64,000 bases of DNA, from NCBI RefSeq assembly GCF_014126615.1, contig NZ_CP059897.1, forward strand, positions 1,054,001-1,118,000. The letters run 5' to 3'. The first letter of the stretch is position 1, and each line of letters starts with the position of its first letter. The position numbers and the translations under genes were made by a program. Positions 46,299 to 55,201 of the stretch are shown piece by piece. The notes below the pieces were generated by a model that saw only the letters and a list, made by a program, of their open reading frames with translations, was not told the origin of the DNA and made no database searches. The stretch is from Ciceribacter thiooxidans. GTDB lineage: Bacteria > Pseudomonadota > Alphaproteobacteria > Rhizobiales > Rhizobiaceae.

Positions 46299-47815
46299 TT
46301 ACGCCGACGTGTGCGGGAACCTTTGCCTTTCCTCGAGCACGTTGAGGTCCATGTGGTTGCGCATGTAGCGCTCCGAAGCCTTCTGCAGTGGCTGGTAGTC
46401 CCACGGATAGTAGGAGCCGTTGCGCAGGGCGGTATAGACGACCCAGCGCCGCGCCTGGCTTTCCCGGACGGCGGCGTCGAAGGCCTGAAGGTTCCAGCGC
46501 TTCTGACATTCGGCGGTAAGGCTGGCGAGATCGTCTCCGTGACGCCGGTCTCCGGCGAGGTTCTGCAACTCGTCGGGATCAGCCTCTACATCGAAGAGAA
46601 GCGGAGGGTCCTTCTCACAGAGCGTCAGCTTGTACGGGCCGGCCCTGAGCCCGACGAGCGGCGCCTCGGAGCCCTCTGCGGCATATTCCATCGGCACGGG
46701 CCCACGGTTGTCTTCCCCCGGACGACGGGACCGAGATCCTCGCCGTCGGTCCAGGGGCGTACGGAAGCGATGTCGATACCGGCCATGGCCGCGATCGTCG
46801 GCGTGACGTCGAGTGTCGAGACGGGCGCGTCGACGAGCCCGGGTTTCCAGCCGGCGGCCGAAATCATCAGCGGCACGCGTGCCGAGCCTTCGAAGAAGCA
46901 CATCTTGAACCAGAGCCCGCGTTCACCAAGCATGTCGCCGTGATCGGAAACAAAGAGGATCACGGTATCCTCACGCATGCCGGTCCGCTCCAGCACGTCG
47001 ATGATTTCGCCGATCTTCTCGTCGACATAGGAGATGTTGGCGAAATAGCCGCGCCGCGCCCGCCGCACGTCCTCCTGGGTGATCTCGAACGCGTCGTGGT
47101 CGCAGGCAACGAGCAGGCGCTGCGAATGGGGATCCTGCTCCTCGAACGGGATCACGCCGACCTTCGGGTCGAGCGCGGGGCAGTCCGCATAGAGGTCCCA
47201 GAAGCATTTACGGGCGACATAAGGGTCGTGCGGGTGGGTGAAGCTGACCGTCAGGCACCAAGGCCGGTCATCGTTGCCGCGCGCGAGATCGTAGAGCTTG
47301 CGCGTCGCATGATAGGCGACCTCGTCGTCATATTCCATTTGGTTGGTGATCTCGGCCGTGCCGGCCCCGGTCACCGAGCCGAGATTGTGATACCACCAGT
47401 CGATCCGCTCGCCGGGCTTGCGATAGTCGGGTGTCCAGCCGAAATCGGCCGGGTAGATGTCCGTCGTCAGCCTTTCCTCGAAGCCGTGCAACTGGTCGGG
47501 TCCAACGAAATGCATCTTCCCCGAGAGGCAGGTCTGGTAGCCGGCCGCCCTGAGATGATGGGCATAGGTCGGGATGTCGGAAGCGAACTCGGCGGCGTTG
47601 TCGTAGACGCGTGTGCGACTGGGCAACTGGCCCGACATGAACGATGCCCTTGCCGGCGCGCAGAGCGGGCTTGCCGTGTAGGTGTTGGCGAAGCGCACAG
47701 AGCGCTCCGCCAGCGCCTTCAGGTTCGGCGCGTGCAGGAAGTCGGCGGGGCCGTCGGGAAACAGGGTTCCGTTCAGCTGATCCACCATCAGGACGAGAAT
47801 ATTGGGTCGCGCCAT
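46299..47815 (-). pseudogene. betC: Choline-sulfatase, frameshifted
   Basis: A sulfatase that hydrolyses choline-O-sulfate to choline and sulfate. The first frame begins MARPNILVLMVDQLNGTLFP and contains the formylglycine signature ASPLCAPARASFMSG (Cys near residue 52) and FVSDHGDMLGERGLWFK. It runs to GEDLGPVVRGKTTVG and then leaves the family. The second frame continues at GPVPMEYAAEGSEAPLVGLR through LLFDVEADPDELQNLAGD, ESQARRWVVYTALRNGSYYP to QPLQKASERYMRNHM, matching the BetC C-terminus. One missing G near 46698-46703 (GGG instead of GGGG on the minus strand) explains the break; the intact product would be 505 residues, the usual size. Real lesion or sequencing error. Confidence 0.88.
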
Positions 47816-47829
47816 GACGTCTTTCCTGC

Positions 47830-48786
47830 TCAGAGCCCGAGGGACGCCTTGACGGCCTCAAGGCCCGGCGCGCCGTCAAACGTCGTCACACCCTCGAGCC
47901 AGGGCCCGAGGGACTGCGGGTTCTCCTTCAGCCAGGCGGCCGCTGCCGCCTTCGGCTCCTCGCCGCCGAGGATCTTCCCCATCAGGGTATTTTCCATGCC
48001 GATGTCGAAGGTGAGCTGCTTGAAGAAGCGTGCCGAGTTGGGGCACATCTCCGTCCAGCCCTTCCGGGCGAGCGTGTAGACCTCGGCACCTCCGTAGTTC
48101 GGCCCGAAGTAGGCGTCCCCGCCGGAGAGATAGGTGAGCTCGAACTGATTGTTCATCGGATGCGGCGCCCAGGCGAGGAAGACGATCGCCGCCTTCTTCT
48201 CGGACGCTCGCTGCACCTGGGCCAGCATCGCCTGTTCGCTCGATTCGACGAGCTTCCATTCGCCGAGGCCGAACTCGCCCGCGTCGATCATCTTCTGGAT
48301 GCTGCCGTTGGCTGGCGCGCCGGGCTCGATCCCGTAGATGGAGTGGTCGAATTCGTCGGCATGCTTCTGAAGGTCGGAAAAGTCCTTTACACCCTCGTCG
48401 GCGACGTAGGACGGCACGGCAAGCGTGAACTTCGCACCTTCGAGGTTCCGGCCGATGACTTCGATGGCGTCGGCCTTCTTCAGGTCCTCGATGAAAGCGT
48501 TCTGCGCCGGCATCCAGTTGCCGAGAAAGACGTCGATCTCCTTGTTCTTCATCGCCTCGTAGCCGATCGGTACCGAGAGCGTCTTGACGTCGGCTTCGTA
48601 GCCGAGCGCGGAAAGCAGGACGCCGGCGACGCCGTTGGTCGCGGTGATGTCGGTCCAGCCGGGATCGGACATCCGGATGGTCTTGCACGCCGCGTCTTCG
48701 CCGGCGCGGGCCGTTCCTGCGACGGAAACCGAAAGAAGGATCGCCAGGGTGATGCCGGCGGTAGCAGGATTCTTCCTCATTTTCAT
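47830..48786 (-). CDS. choX: Choline-binding periplasmic protein
   Basis: 318 residues. The signal peptide ends near GTARA (residue 28). The mature protein shows ChoX/ProX-type features: CKTIRMSDPGWTDITATNGV, PIGYEAMKNKEIDVFLGNWM, SIYGIEPGAPANGSIQKMID, and AAIVFLAWAPHPMNNQFELT; the Trp residues in DPGW, GNW and AWAPH fit the aromatic box that holds the choline headgroup. Directly upstream of betC (14 bases) and divergent from its LysR gene. No ChoW permease or ChoV ATPase is adjacent. A Met at codon 3 has better spacing to AAGGGG and may be the real start. Confidence 0.88.
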   Translation of the reverse strand: MKMRKNPATAGITLAILLSVSVAGTARAGEDAACKTIRMSDPGWTDITATNGVAGVLLSALGYEADVKTLSVPIGYEAMKNKEIDVFLGNWMPAQNAFIEDLKKADAIEVIGRNLEGAKFTLAVPSYVADEGVKDFSDLQKHADEFDHSIYGIEPGAPANGSIQKMIDAGEFGLGEWKLVESSEQAMLAQVQRASEKKAAIVFLAWAPHPMNNQFELTYLSGGDAYFGPNYGGAEVYTLARKGWTEMCPNSARFFKQLTFDIGMENTLMGKILGGEEPKAAAAAWLKENPQSLGPWLEGVTTFDGAPGLEAVKASLGL

Positions 48787-48875
48787 TCCCCTTGTTATTT
48801 GATTTCCGTATTCGTCGGTCTATTTTCTCTCCCTGTGAAGACGGGTTTTCTCGATGTTTGCCATAAGGATTTTCG

Positions 48876-49796
48876 ATGCGAGAGCGACCGGTTGACCTCG
48901 GCTGGATGCGTGTCTTCGTCGAGGCGACGAGACAGGGCAGCCTGACGGCGGCGGCAAACGTGCTGAACATGTCGCAACCGGCGATCAGCTACCATATCCG
49001 CCGCGCCGAGGAGGAGGTCGGCGTCGCGCTCTTCGAGCGCGTCCACCGCGGCGTCGAGCTCACCCCGGCGGGGCGGGCGCTGTTCGAGATCGCCCGGAGG
49101 GCGGTCGGGGACATCGACGACGCCGTGCGCGGGTTCCATGCCGAGCGCGACCGCGCGACGGTCCGGCTGCTGACGGACTATGCCTTCTCCGCGCTCTGGC
49201 TGATGCCGAGAATGCACGCCGTGCGGCGCCTCCATCCCGAACTGGACATCCAGATCGTTGCGACACAGCGGTTCCAGCAAGCCCGCCTCGGCGACAACGA
49301 AATTGCCGTCGTCTTCGGTGCCAAGAGCGACGTGAAGGCGGACGCCAGCCTGCTCGTGCCGGAGGTCGTGACGCCGGTATGCACACCCGCATTCGCCGAA
49401 AAGAACGGGCCGTTCGACGACCTGTCCGCGCTTGCCGGGTCGACGCTGATCCACCTCGACAGTCCCTCGCAGGCGCCATGGTTCGAATGGACGACCTATC
49501 TGTCGCACTTCGGCGCGAAGAGAGAGGCGCAGGCCGGCCACGTCGACCTCACCTTCAACACCTATTCTCTCGTCGTGCAGGCGGCGCTGACGGGACAGGG
49601 AATTGCGATCGGATGGGAAGGGCTCATCGACGCGCCTATGGCGTCCGGCATTCTCCGCGCCATCGGTCCGACGCTGCAGGCAAAGGGACGCGGCTACTGG
49701 CTGGTGGCGCCGGACCAACCAGGCCGCCACGTCGAATGGCTGGCGAAGTGGCTGGCGAGCGAGGCGAAGGACAACGGCTGGTCTGCGGGCGTTTGA
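48876..49796 (+). CDS. LysR-family regulator of choline-sulfate utilisation
   Basis: 306 residues, HTH at LGWMRVFVEATRQGSLTAAA followed by NVLNMSQPAISYHIRRAEEE, and an effector domain from about residue 95. The sequence type and position (divergent from choX-betC across 89 bp) match the regulators found with choline-sulfatase genes in rhizobia and other proteobacteria. It probably activates choX-betC in response to choline sulfate or choline. Confidence 0.88.
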   Translation: MRERPVDLGWMRVFVEATRQGSLTAAANVLNMSQPAISYHIRRAEEEVGVALFERVHRGVELTPAGRALFEIARRAVGDIDDAVRGFHAERDRATVRLLTDYAFSALWLMPRMHAVRRLHPELDIQIVATQRFQQARLGDNEIAVVFGAKSDVKADASLLVPEVVTPVCTPAFAEKNGPFDDLSALAGSTLIHLDSPSQAPWFEWTTYLSHFGAKREAQAGHVDLTFNTYSLVVQAALTGQGIAIGWEGLIDAPMASGILRAIGPTLQAKGRGYWLVAPDQPGRHVEWLAKWLASEAKDNGWSAGV

Positions 49797-50600
49797 CATC
49801 AGTCGCAATTGCATGCTTGCCTCCTGCGTTCGGCTGCCTGCCGCCCGGGCACGCTGATGCGTTCACGCGCGGTCTCCCGCCGTGGCATTTGGCATTTCGG
49901 TTTCCCCTTCTGTCCTTTCGGACGCGGGGATTGGACGGGGCGCTGAAAGCTGCCTCGTAAGTTATTTTTTATGGCACCTCTCGGCGCCCCGTTCGGCGTT
50001 CTGTCCCGCTGCATGCGTCTCTCTGGCAAGGCGGCGCCTTTGCCGAAACCTTGAAGTCTCGACATCGGCCGGCGCGGATCGGCGTCGAGCGCGCATCCGT
50101 GCGGTGACGGACCTTCGCTGACGCCTGGCCGGTGGCCCGGGAAGATCCCGCCGGATGGTACCGTCCGGCCTGACCCTCGCCGGCAGACGAGCCGGGATCA
50201 TTCACGATCCTCGGGCTCACCCCGCCGTCTTTTTCACCGGGGGGCTTTTTCAAGCTCCCAGGGCGCCTGTCTGTGTGCCTCTGAGGCACGTCCGCGTTAG
50301 CGGCGGTGACGGCGAGCCGGTCCGGACCGGCTCGCCTTCCGCCTCCCGCGGGGGGAGACCGTTGCAGCGGCCGGGGCTTTCGACCTGCGACAGTCGTCGA
50401 CCCCGGCGCCGATCCCGCCTCGCCAGACTTCGCATGGTCCGGTGTATCCGACGGCGGAACGGGGTAATTCTACGATAGGTCGGAAGGGGATGAATGAAAT
50501 CGAGGGGTGGCGATTGATTTTGTTGGGGAATTTTAAGCGACGCCGGACGAGGGGACGGGTACGGCGTTGCGTGGCGTGAGATCACAGGTACACTGAAACA
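49797..50600. other. Gene-free stretch with several hairpins
   Basis: About 800 bases with no coding frame I can support on either strand. It contains inverted repeats at 50151-50168, 50189-50218, 50275-50289 (7-bp arms around one base), a perfect 26-bp palindrome at 50311-50336 and a C/G-rich hairpin at about 50343-50357. Short T runs lie at 50230-50234 and 50246-50250. It could be a structured RNA, old repeat elements or a decayed gene; none of the well-known RNAs (RNase P, tmRNA, 6S, SRP) is recognisable to me. Confidence 0.5.
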
Positions 50601-50993
50601 GTGTCGAACGAGGTACGGGCCTTGAACAGCATTCCCAGCCTTGAGGAAATCCAATCTCTGGAAGAAGCCCTTCACCGCCCGGAAACAAGGCGGTCCAGGG
50701 AGGCCGTCGGGGCGTTGCTCGCTGAAGGTTTTGTGGAATTTGGAGCATCCGGGACTGTGTACGACCGAGCCGCCGTCCTCGATCTTCTCATGCAGGAGAG
50801 CGGTACCGAAGGCGAGCTCCGGACGGCGAACTACGTCCTGAGACCCATCTCGAACGACGCTGTGCTTCTGACGTACGAGACGGAGCGCTCGTATCGGGAT
50901 GGTTCAAGGAGGTGTGTGCTTCGCAGCTCCGTCTGGAAGCATGACGGCCTCAGGTGGCAAATGCTCTTTCACCAGGGTACAATCAGGTCTTGA
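50601..50993 (+). CDS. NTF2-like/DUF4440 protein
   Basis: 130 residues: SLEEIQSLEEALHRPETRRS then LLAEGFVEFGASGTVYDRAA, RTANYVLRPISNDAVLLTYE and CVLRSSVWKHDGLRWQMLFH. This is the small cone-shaped NTF2-like fold of the DUF4440 family; the closing 'W-x-x-x-x-H-Q-G-T' is typical. No function can be assigned. The start is uncertain: a GTG at 50601 or a TTG at 50622 that has GAGG upstream. Confidence 0.78.
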   Translation: MSNEVRALNSIPSLEEIQSLEEALHRPETRRSREAVGALLAEGFVEFGASGTVYDRAAVLDLLMQESGTEGELRTANYVLRPISNDAVLLTYETERSYRDGSRRCVLRSSVWKHDGLRWQMLFHQGTIRS

Positions 50994-51099
50994 TGTCCGC
51001 CTTTGCCCTCGTTCGCTTTGCTCCGTAGTCCCGGAGAAAAACCCTTGATTGCGGCGCCCGGGTGCGCGCCCCCTCTGTCATTTCGTGGAGATTTCTCCC

Positions 51100-51456
51100 T
51101 CACCACAGCAGGCCGAGGCCGGCGATGGTGATCAACAAGGTGGCCACGACCAATGCCAGCAGGATGGCGAGCGCGATGTGACGGCTGCGAAGCGACCGGG
51201 GCACCGCCGCCTCGTCGCCGCGCATCGCCGTGTCGAAGTTTTCGGAGCGGTCGACGCGCGTGCCCGCACGTTCGCCGGCACGCGCGAGACGCGCCTCCTC
51301 GGCGGTCATGGGCGTTCCGGCGGCCTCGCCGTCGGTCTCCAGCGGCGCTGCGGCCGGATCAAAGCCGCGTCGCTTGTCTCCGGTCAGCCCCTGCTGGATG
51401 TCACCGCGGACCTGGGCGGCGGTATCGTCGCTGCGCCGGTGTCGGGAATCCGTCAT
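51100..51456 (-). CDS. Hypothetical tail-anchored membrane protein
   Basis: 118 residues with GGAG before the ATG. A long, charged, probably disordered N-terminal part (MTDSRHRRSDDTAAQVRGDI; GERAGTRVDRSENFDTAM) ends in one membrane helix (IALAILLALVVATLLITIAG) at the extreme C-terminus. No family recognised. It is 23 bases downstream of the DUF892 gene on the same strand, so probably co-expressed in a stress operon. Confidence 0.72.
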   Translation of the reverse strand: MTDSRHRRSDDTAAQVRGDIQQGLTGDKRRGFDPAAAPLETDGEAAGTPMTAEEARLARAGERAGTRVDRSENFDTAMRGDEAAVPRSLRSRHIALAILLALVVATLLITIAGLGLLW

Positions 51457-51479
51457 CGTGCTCTCCTCGCTCCGAACCG

Positions 51480-51986
51480 TCAGTGGCTCGCCTCGAGATC
51501 GGCCTCGTCGCGGGCGAGGAAGGTCTTCACCGTCTTGCCGGTATTGGCGGCAAGCCAGTTCGCCATCGCCTCCTCCTGCTGCAGGATGGTTTCGAAGACC
51601 GCCTTGGATTCGGTATCGCCCATGGCCTCGGCGGCGGCAATCAACACGCGGTAGCTCTCGATTTCCATGTGCTCGAAGGTGTAGCCGGCGAGGGTACCTT
51701 TGACGACCTCGTCGCTTGCAAACATGCCGCCCAGGCCCTGCATGGTCGCAGAGAACTTGCCGGCGGCGACCTTCAGCATGGACGTGTCGTCGTCGAGGCG
51801 ATCGAGAACCCGTTCGAGCGCCTGCGACTGGCCGCGGGTCTCCTCGATGTGGTGCTCGATGCGGGTCCGCAGTTCCGGGTAGTTGTCGAGCCGTTCGGCT
51901 TGCGAGCTCAGCATCGTGAGCGCTTGCTCCTCCATTGCGTGGGCATCGCGGATCCAGCCGATGTAATTGTCGCGCAGTTCGCTCAT
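51480..51986 (-). CDS. DUF892 (YciF-like) ferritin-like protein
   Basis: 168 residues. A four-helix ferritin-like protein: MSELRDNYIGWIRDAHAMEE, QALTMLSSQAERLDNYPELR, RIEHHIEETRGQSQALERVL, and later MEIESYRVLIAAAEAMGDTE, SKAVFETILQQEEAMANWLA. The Glu/His pairs HAMEEQ, EHHIEET, EHMEIESY and EEAMANWL could form a di-metal site. The ATG at 51986 has GGAGAA upstream; a longer open frame is not family sequence. Members are induced by osmotic and oxidative stress in enterobacteria. Confidence 0.86.
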   Translation of the reverse strand: MSELRDNYIGWIRDAHAMEEQALTMLSSQAERLDNYPELRTRIEHHIEETRGQSQALERVLDRLDDDTSMLKVAAGKFSATMQGLGGMFASDEVVKGTLAGYTFEHMEIESYRVLIAAAEAMGDTESKAVFETILQQEEAMANWLAANTGKTVKTFLARDEADLEASH

Positions 51987-52057
51987 GGTCTCATTTCTCC
52001 GGTCTGTTTCGGGGAGGCGTATCGATCTGTCGAGTGGGGAAGAACCCCCGGAGGTCC

Positions 52058-52741
52058 TCAAGGGTTCCCTGCATGTTCGGCGATGTGTCGCAAGTCCTCG
52101 ACGAATGCGTCTCGCGCGGCGGCGACATCGGCATGGCCGCGGACCCGCAACAGGTAGGAGGGGTGGATGGTCACCAGCACCGGCGGACCGGAAGGCGGAA
52201 CAAACACCTGCCCGCGCGCCGCGGTGACCTTGATGCCGTTGCCGAGGAGCGCATAGGCCGCTGTCGCGCCGAGGGCGACCACGAGCGTCGGCCGCAGCAC
52301 GTCGAGTTCGGCTCCGAGCCACCAGGCGCAGGCCCGGACCTCGCCGGCATTGGGACGGGAATGCAGCCGTCGCTTGCCACGCTGGGTGAACTTGAAATGC
52401 TTGACCGCATTGGTGACGTAGCAAATGTTGCGGTCGACGCCGGCCTCGGCGAGGCACTCGTCGAGCACGCGTCCGGCCGGGCCGACGAAGGGTCGTCCGG
52501 CGATGTCCTCCCGGTCGCCCGGCTGTTCGCCGACGAGCACGACACGCGCATCCCTCGGGCCTTCGCCAAAGACGAGCCGGGTCGCATCGCGGTAGAGGTC
52601 ACATCGTTTACAGCCCGAGGCTTCCTCGCCGAGCGCCGCCAGGGATGGCGCATTCGCGTGGTCGGCGGTGAGGGCGGGTCCGGCCGCGGGGTGTCGGCTC
52701 TGCCGCGCCGCAGTCGAGCGTATTCTGCTGTCGGCTTCCAT
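52058..52741 (-). CDS. udgX: UdgX-type uracil-DNA glycosylase
   Basis: 227 residues, family-4-like uracil-DNA glycosylase with an Fe-S cluster (CKRC at residues 44-47, further Cys at 107 and 138). Motif A is GEQPGDREDIAGRPFVGPAG and motif B is HPSYLLR near residue 195. It carries the UdgX-specific loop KRRLH (residues 123-127) plus SRPN; in Mycobacterium UdgX the His of KRRIH attacks the sugar and leaves the protein covalently bound to DNA after excising uracil. The loop here differs only by Leu for Ile, and the His is present. Upstream on the same strand is no gene; downstream is the DUF892 gene. Confidence 0.88.
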   Translation of the reverse strand: MEADSRIRSTAARQSRHPAAGPALTADHANAPSLAALGEEASGCKRCDLYRDATRLVFGEGPRDARVVLVGEQPGDREDIAGRPFVGPAGRVLDECLAEAGVDRNICYVTNAVKHFKFTQRGKRRLHSRPNAGEVRACAWWLGAELDVLRPTLVVALGATAAYALLGNGIKVTAARGQVFVPPSGPPVLVTIHPSYLLRVRGHADVAAARDAFVEDLRHIAEHAGNP

Positions 52742-52917
52742 TTCACCCGAACGACCCCGTGCCTTGCTTGTTCCGGCGGGACCATTTCGGGAACCTTTTA
52801 CCCGTGCCCCGGTTTGGCAGATGAGCGCCGTATCCGCCCGAGAGCGTCATGGCGGCCGCAAGCCGCCCGGCCTCTCGCAGATCCCGGCGTATTCTCCACC
52901 ATGAAAGGAGCAATGCC

Positions 52918-53343
52918 ATGAAAGTTTCCGACATCATGTCGCGCGACGTTCAGGTCGCAAATCCGCACCAGAGCGTCGCCGAGATCGCCAAGATCATGGC
53001 CGAGCGGGAGATTGGCTTTATGCCGGTCGGCGAGGATGACCGCCTGATCGGGACCGTCACCGACCGTGACCTCGTCACTCGTGCACTCGCCGACGGCCTC
53101 GGCACCGATGCCAAGGTTCGCGAGGTGATGACACGCGACGTCAAATACTGCTTCGAAGACGAGGATATCAACGAGGTGACCCGCAACATGGGCAAGATCA
53201 AGGTCCGCCGCCTGCCGGTGGTGAACCGCGACAAGCAGCTGACCGGCGTCGTGTCGATCGGCGATGCCGCACTCGGAGATGCGCAGGCAGCCGGTTCGGG
53301 CCTCAGCAAGGTCGCCCGGCCGGGCGGTGCGCACGCGCACTAG
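52918..53343 (+). CDS. CBS-domain pair protein
   Basis: 141 residues made of two CBS motifs: MKVSDIMSRDVQVANPHQSV, FMPVGEDDRLIGTVTDRDLV and then KVREVMTRDVKYCFEDEDIN, VRRLPVVNRDKQLTGVVSIG. Such stand-alone pairs bind adenine nucleotides and act as energy or stress sensors. AAAGGAG lies 9 bases before the ATG at 52918; an in-frame upstream extension is not needed. A strong terminator follows 20 bases after the stop. Confidence 0.9.
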   Translation: MKVSDIMSRDVQVANPHQSVAEIAKIMAEREIGFMPVGEDDRLIGTVTDRDLVTRALADGLGTDAKVREVMTRDVKYCFEDEDINEVTRNMGKIKVRRLPVVNRDKQLTGVVSIGDAALGDAQAAGSGLSKVARPGGAHAH

Positions 53344-53362
53344 AAGCCATGCATCGACCAAG

Positions 53363-53395
53363 GCCGGCGCGGGAACCGTTCCGCGCCGGCTTTTT
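53363..53395 (+). terminator. Terminator of the CBS-domain gene
   Basis: GCCGGCGCGG and CCGCGCCGGC (53363-53372 and 53381-53390) form a perfect 10-bp stem followed by five T residues. It lies between convergent units and may also limit transcription from the glycosyltransferase operon. Confidence 0.92.
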
Positions 53396-53403
53396 CGTGT
53401 CCG

Positions 53404-54171
53404 TCAGTTGGCCGGAGCGATCCTCGGGGGCGGCTCGACGGCCTCCGGCCGCGTCCCCCGACGGCAGAGATAGACCTCCCGCTCGGGATGTTCCTCGATG
53501 ACGAAGCCGGCGCTTCGCAGCATCGCCTCGGCCGCCGCCCGGTTGGGGATGAACCAGTTTGTCGGATCGGCGGCGTAGCGGTTTTCCACGAAGGAGAGAC
53601 GCGGAAAGGCCGCATCCTCGAAGATGTCCCATTCGGAAAAATCGTGATCCTCCGCCACCGCCGTGACCCGGTCGGGGCCGCGCTGCATCGACTGGAAGAG
53701 GAGGAGGTCACCGACGGCATGTTCATGGAGAAGGTCGAGCGCCAGCAGCGGATGGCGCAGGTGATAGAGAACGCCCATGAAGATCACGAGGTCGAAACGA
53801 TTGCCGAGGCTCCCGACATCGTAGACCGACATCTGCCGGAATTCGATGTCGCCATGCCCCGCCTTCTCGGCGGCGAAACGCGCCTGATCGAGATAGCGCG
53901 GATCGCTGTCGATCGCGACCACGCGGCCGGCATTGCGTTCCTTCATCTGCAGCGAGTAGAAACCGGCATTGCAGCCGATGTCCAGGACGCTGCGGCCTTC
54001 GAGATCGTCCGGGACGACGTGGCGGAAGTGCTTCCACTTGAAGGCCGGATAGTCGCCGAGGAAATGGTCGGGCGCGGTCTCGATCCCTTCGATGCGCAGA
54101 TTGTGGAACCACGGGCCGAGTTCGTCGATGCGCCGTTCGGTCTCGGACAGTTTTCGTTCGGGGACGGCCAT
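53404..54171 (-). CDS. SAM-dependent methyltransferase (CmoB-like)
   Basis: 255 residues. The SAM motif is SVLDIGCNAGFYSLQMKERN with the acidic residue in VVAIDSDPRYLDQA; then MGVLYHLRHPLLALDLLHEH, typical of the CmoB/DUF1698 group. The N-terminal helices seen in CmoB are mostly missing, and this shorter type is found inside sugar-transfer clusters rather than acting on tRNA. It may methylate a sugar or lipid intermediate. The ATG at 54171 has TGGAG upstream and starts four bases after the epimerase stop, so it is the last gene of the eight-gene operon. Confidence 0.8.
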   Translation of the reverse strand: MAVPERKLSETERRIDELGPWFHNLRIEGIETAPDHFLGDYPAFKWKHFRHVVPDDLEGRSVLDIGCNAGFYSLQMKERNAGRVVAIDSDPRYLDQARFAAEKAGHGDIEFRQMSVYDVGSLGNRFDLVIFMGVLYHLRHPLLALDLLHEHAVGDLLLFQSMQRGPDRVTAVAEDHDFSEWDIFEDAAFPRLSFVENRYAADPTNWFIPNRAAAEAMLRSAGFVIEEHPEREVYLCRRGTRPEAVEPPPRIAPAN

Positions 54172-54175
54172 AACA

Positions 54176-55201
54176 TCAGCTCCAGACGTTTGCCAGGTTC
54201 CCGGCGGCGCGCGCCGGCCGCCGTTCGGTTCCGTCGGCGACCGTCTGCTCGAACCAGTCGATCGTCCGGCGAAGGCCTTCCTCCAGCGGCACTTCAGGCG
54301 CCCATCGCAGCAGCGAGCGCGCACGCGCGATGTCCGGGCGGCGGCGCTTCGGATCGTCGACGGGCAGCGGTGCATTGACGATCTCGACCCGCCGCGCCGT
54401 CATCGACCGCACGAGCTCGGCGATCTCGGCGATCGAGCATTCGCGCGGATTGCCGAGATTGACCGGCACTTCCGGGTTCTCGGCGACCTCCATGAGCGCG
54501 ATCAGCCCGCGGACCAGGTCCGAGACGTAGCAGAAGGAGCGGGTCTGGTCGCCCTTGCCGTAGACGGTGAGCTTGCGGCCGGTCAGCGCCTGCACCACCA
54601 GATTGGAGATCACCCGGCCGTCGTCCGGCTGCATGCGCGGCCCGTAGGTGTTGAAGATGCGGGCGACACGGGTGTCGATACGCTTCATGCGCTGGTAGTC
54701 GAAGCAAAGCGCCTCGGCGGCGCGCTTGCCTTCGTCGTAGCAGGCCCGCGGCCCGGTGCAGCTCACATGTCCGCAATAGGTCTCCACCTGCGGATGTACC
54801 TCCGGATCGCCGTAGACCTCGCTGGTGGAGGCCTGCAGGAAGCGCGCCTTGCTGCGCTCGGCGAGTGCGAGCAGGTTCGCCGTCCCGCTCACATTGGTCA
54901 TCATCGTGTGGACCGGGTCCGCCTGGTAGCTCGGCGGCGAGGCGGGGCAGGCGAGATTGTAGACCTCGTCATACCGGCCGTCGACGGCGAGTGGCTCGCA
55001 GATGTCCCGCTCGAGGAGCGAGAAACGCGGATGATTGCAGAGCGGTGCCACATTCGCGAAGGAGCCTGTCAGGAAGTTGTCGATGCAGAGCACCCGATGG
55101 CCCCTGGCGAGCAGGGCGTCGCAGAGATGGGAACCAAGGAAGCCGGCGCCGCCGGCGACGATGATCGACTTGACCGTTTTCTGTTCGGCTATACGTCGCA
55201 T
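54176..55201 (-). CDS. SDR sugar-nucleotide enzyme, UDP-glucuronate decarboxylase-like
   Basis: 341 residues. NAD-binding VAGGAGFLGSHLCDALLARG, catalytic Ser/Thr in LQASTSEVYGDPEVHPQVET and Tyr-x-x-x-Lys in GPRACYDEGKRAAEAL. The ACYDEGKR sequence and NTYGPRMQPDDGRVISN are characteristic of UDP-xylose synthase (UXS), which converts UDP-glucuronate to UDP-xylose. I therefore infer a UDP-pentose product. The start overlaps the upstream glycosyltransferase by 13 bases. Confidence 0.82.
   Translation of the reverse strand: MRRIAEQKTVKSIIVAGGAGFLGSHLCDALLARGHRVLCIDNFLTGSFANVAPLCNHPRFSLLERDICEPLAVDGRYDEVYNLACPASPPSYQADPVHTMMTNVSGTANLLALAERSKARFLQASTSEVYGDPEVHPQVETYCGHVSCTGPRACYDEGKRAAEALCFDYQRMKRIDTRVARIFNTYGPRMQPDDGRVISNLVVQALTGRKLTVYGKGDQTRSFCYVSDLVRGLIALMEVAENPEVPVNLGNPRECSIAEIAELVRSMTARRVEIVNAPLPVDDPKRRRPDIARARSLLRWAPEVPLEEGLRRTIDWFEQTVADGTERRPARAAGNLANVWS

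Noticed and set aside
50311..50336. The 26-bp palindrome as a Rho-independent terminator of the LysR gene
   Set aside because: There is no T run on either side and it is over 500 bases from the LysR stop.
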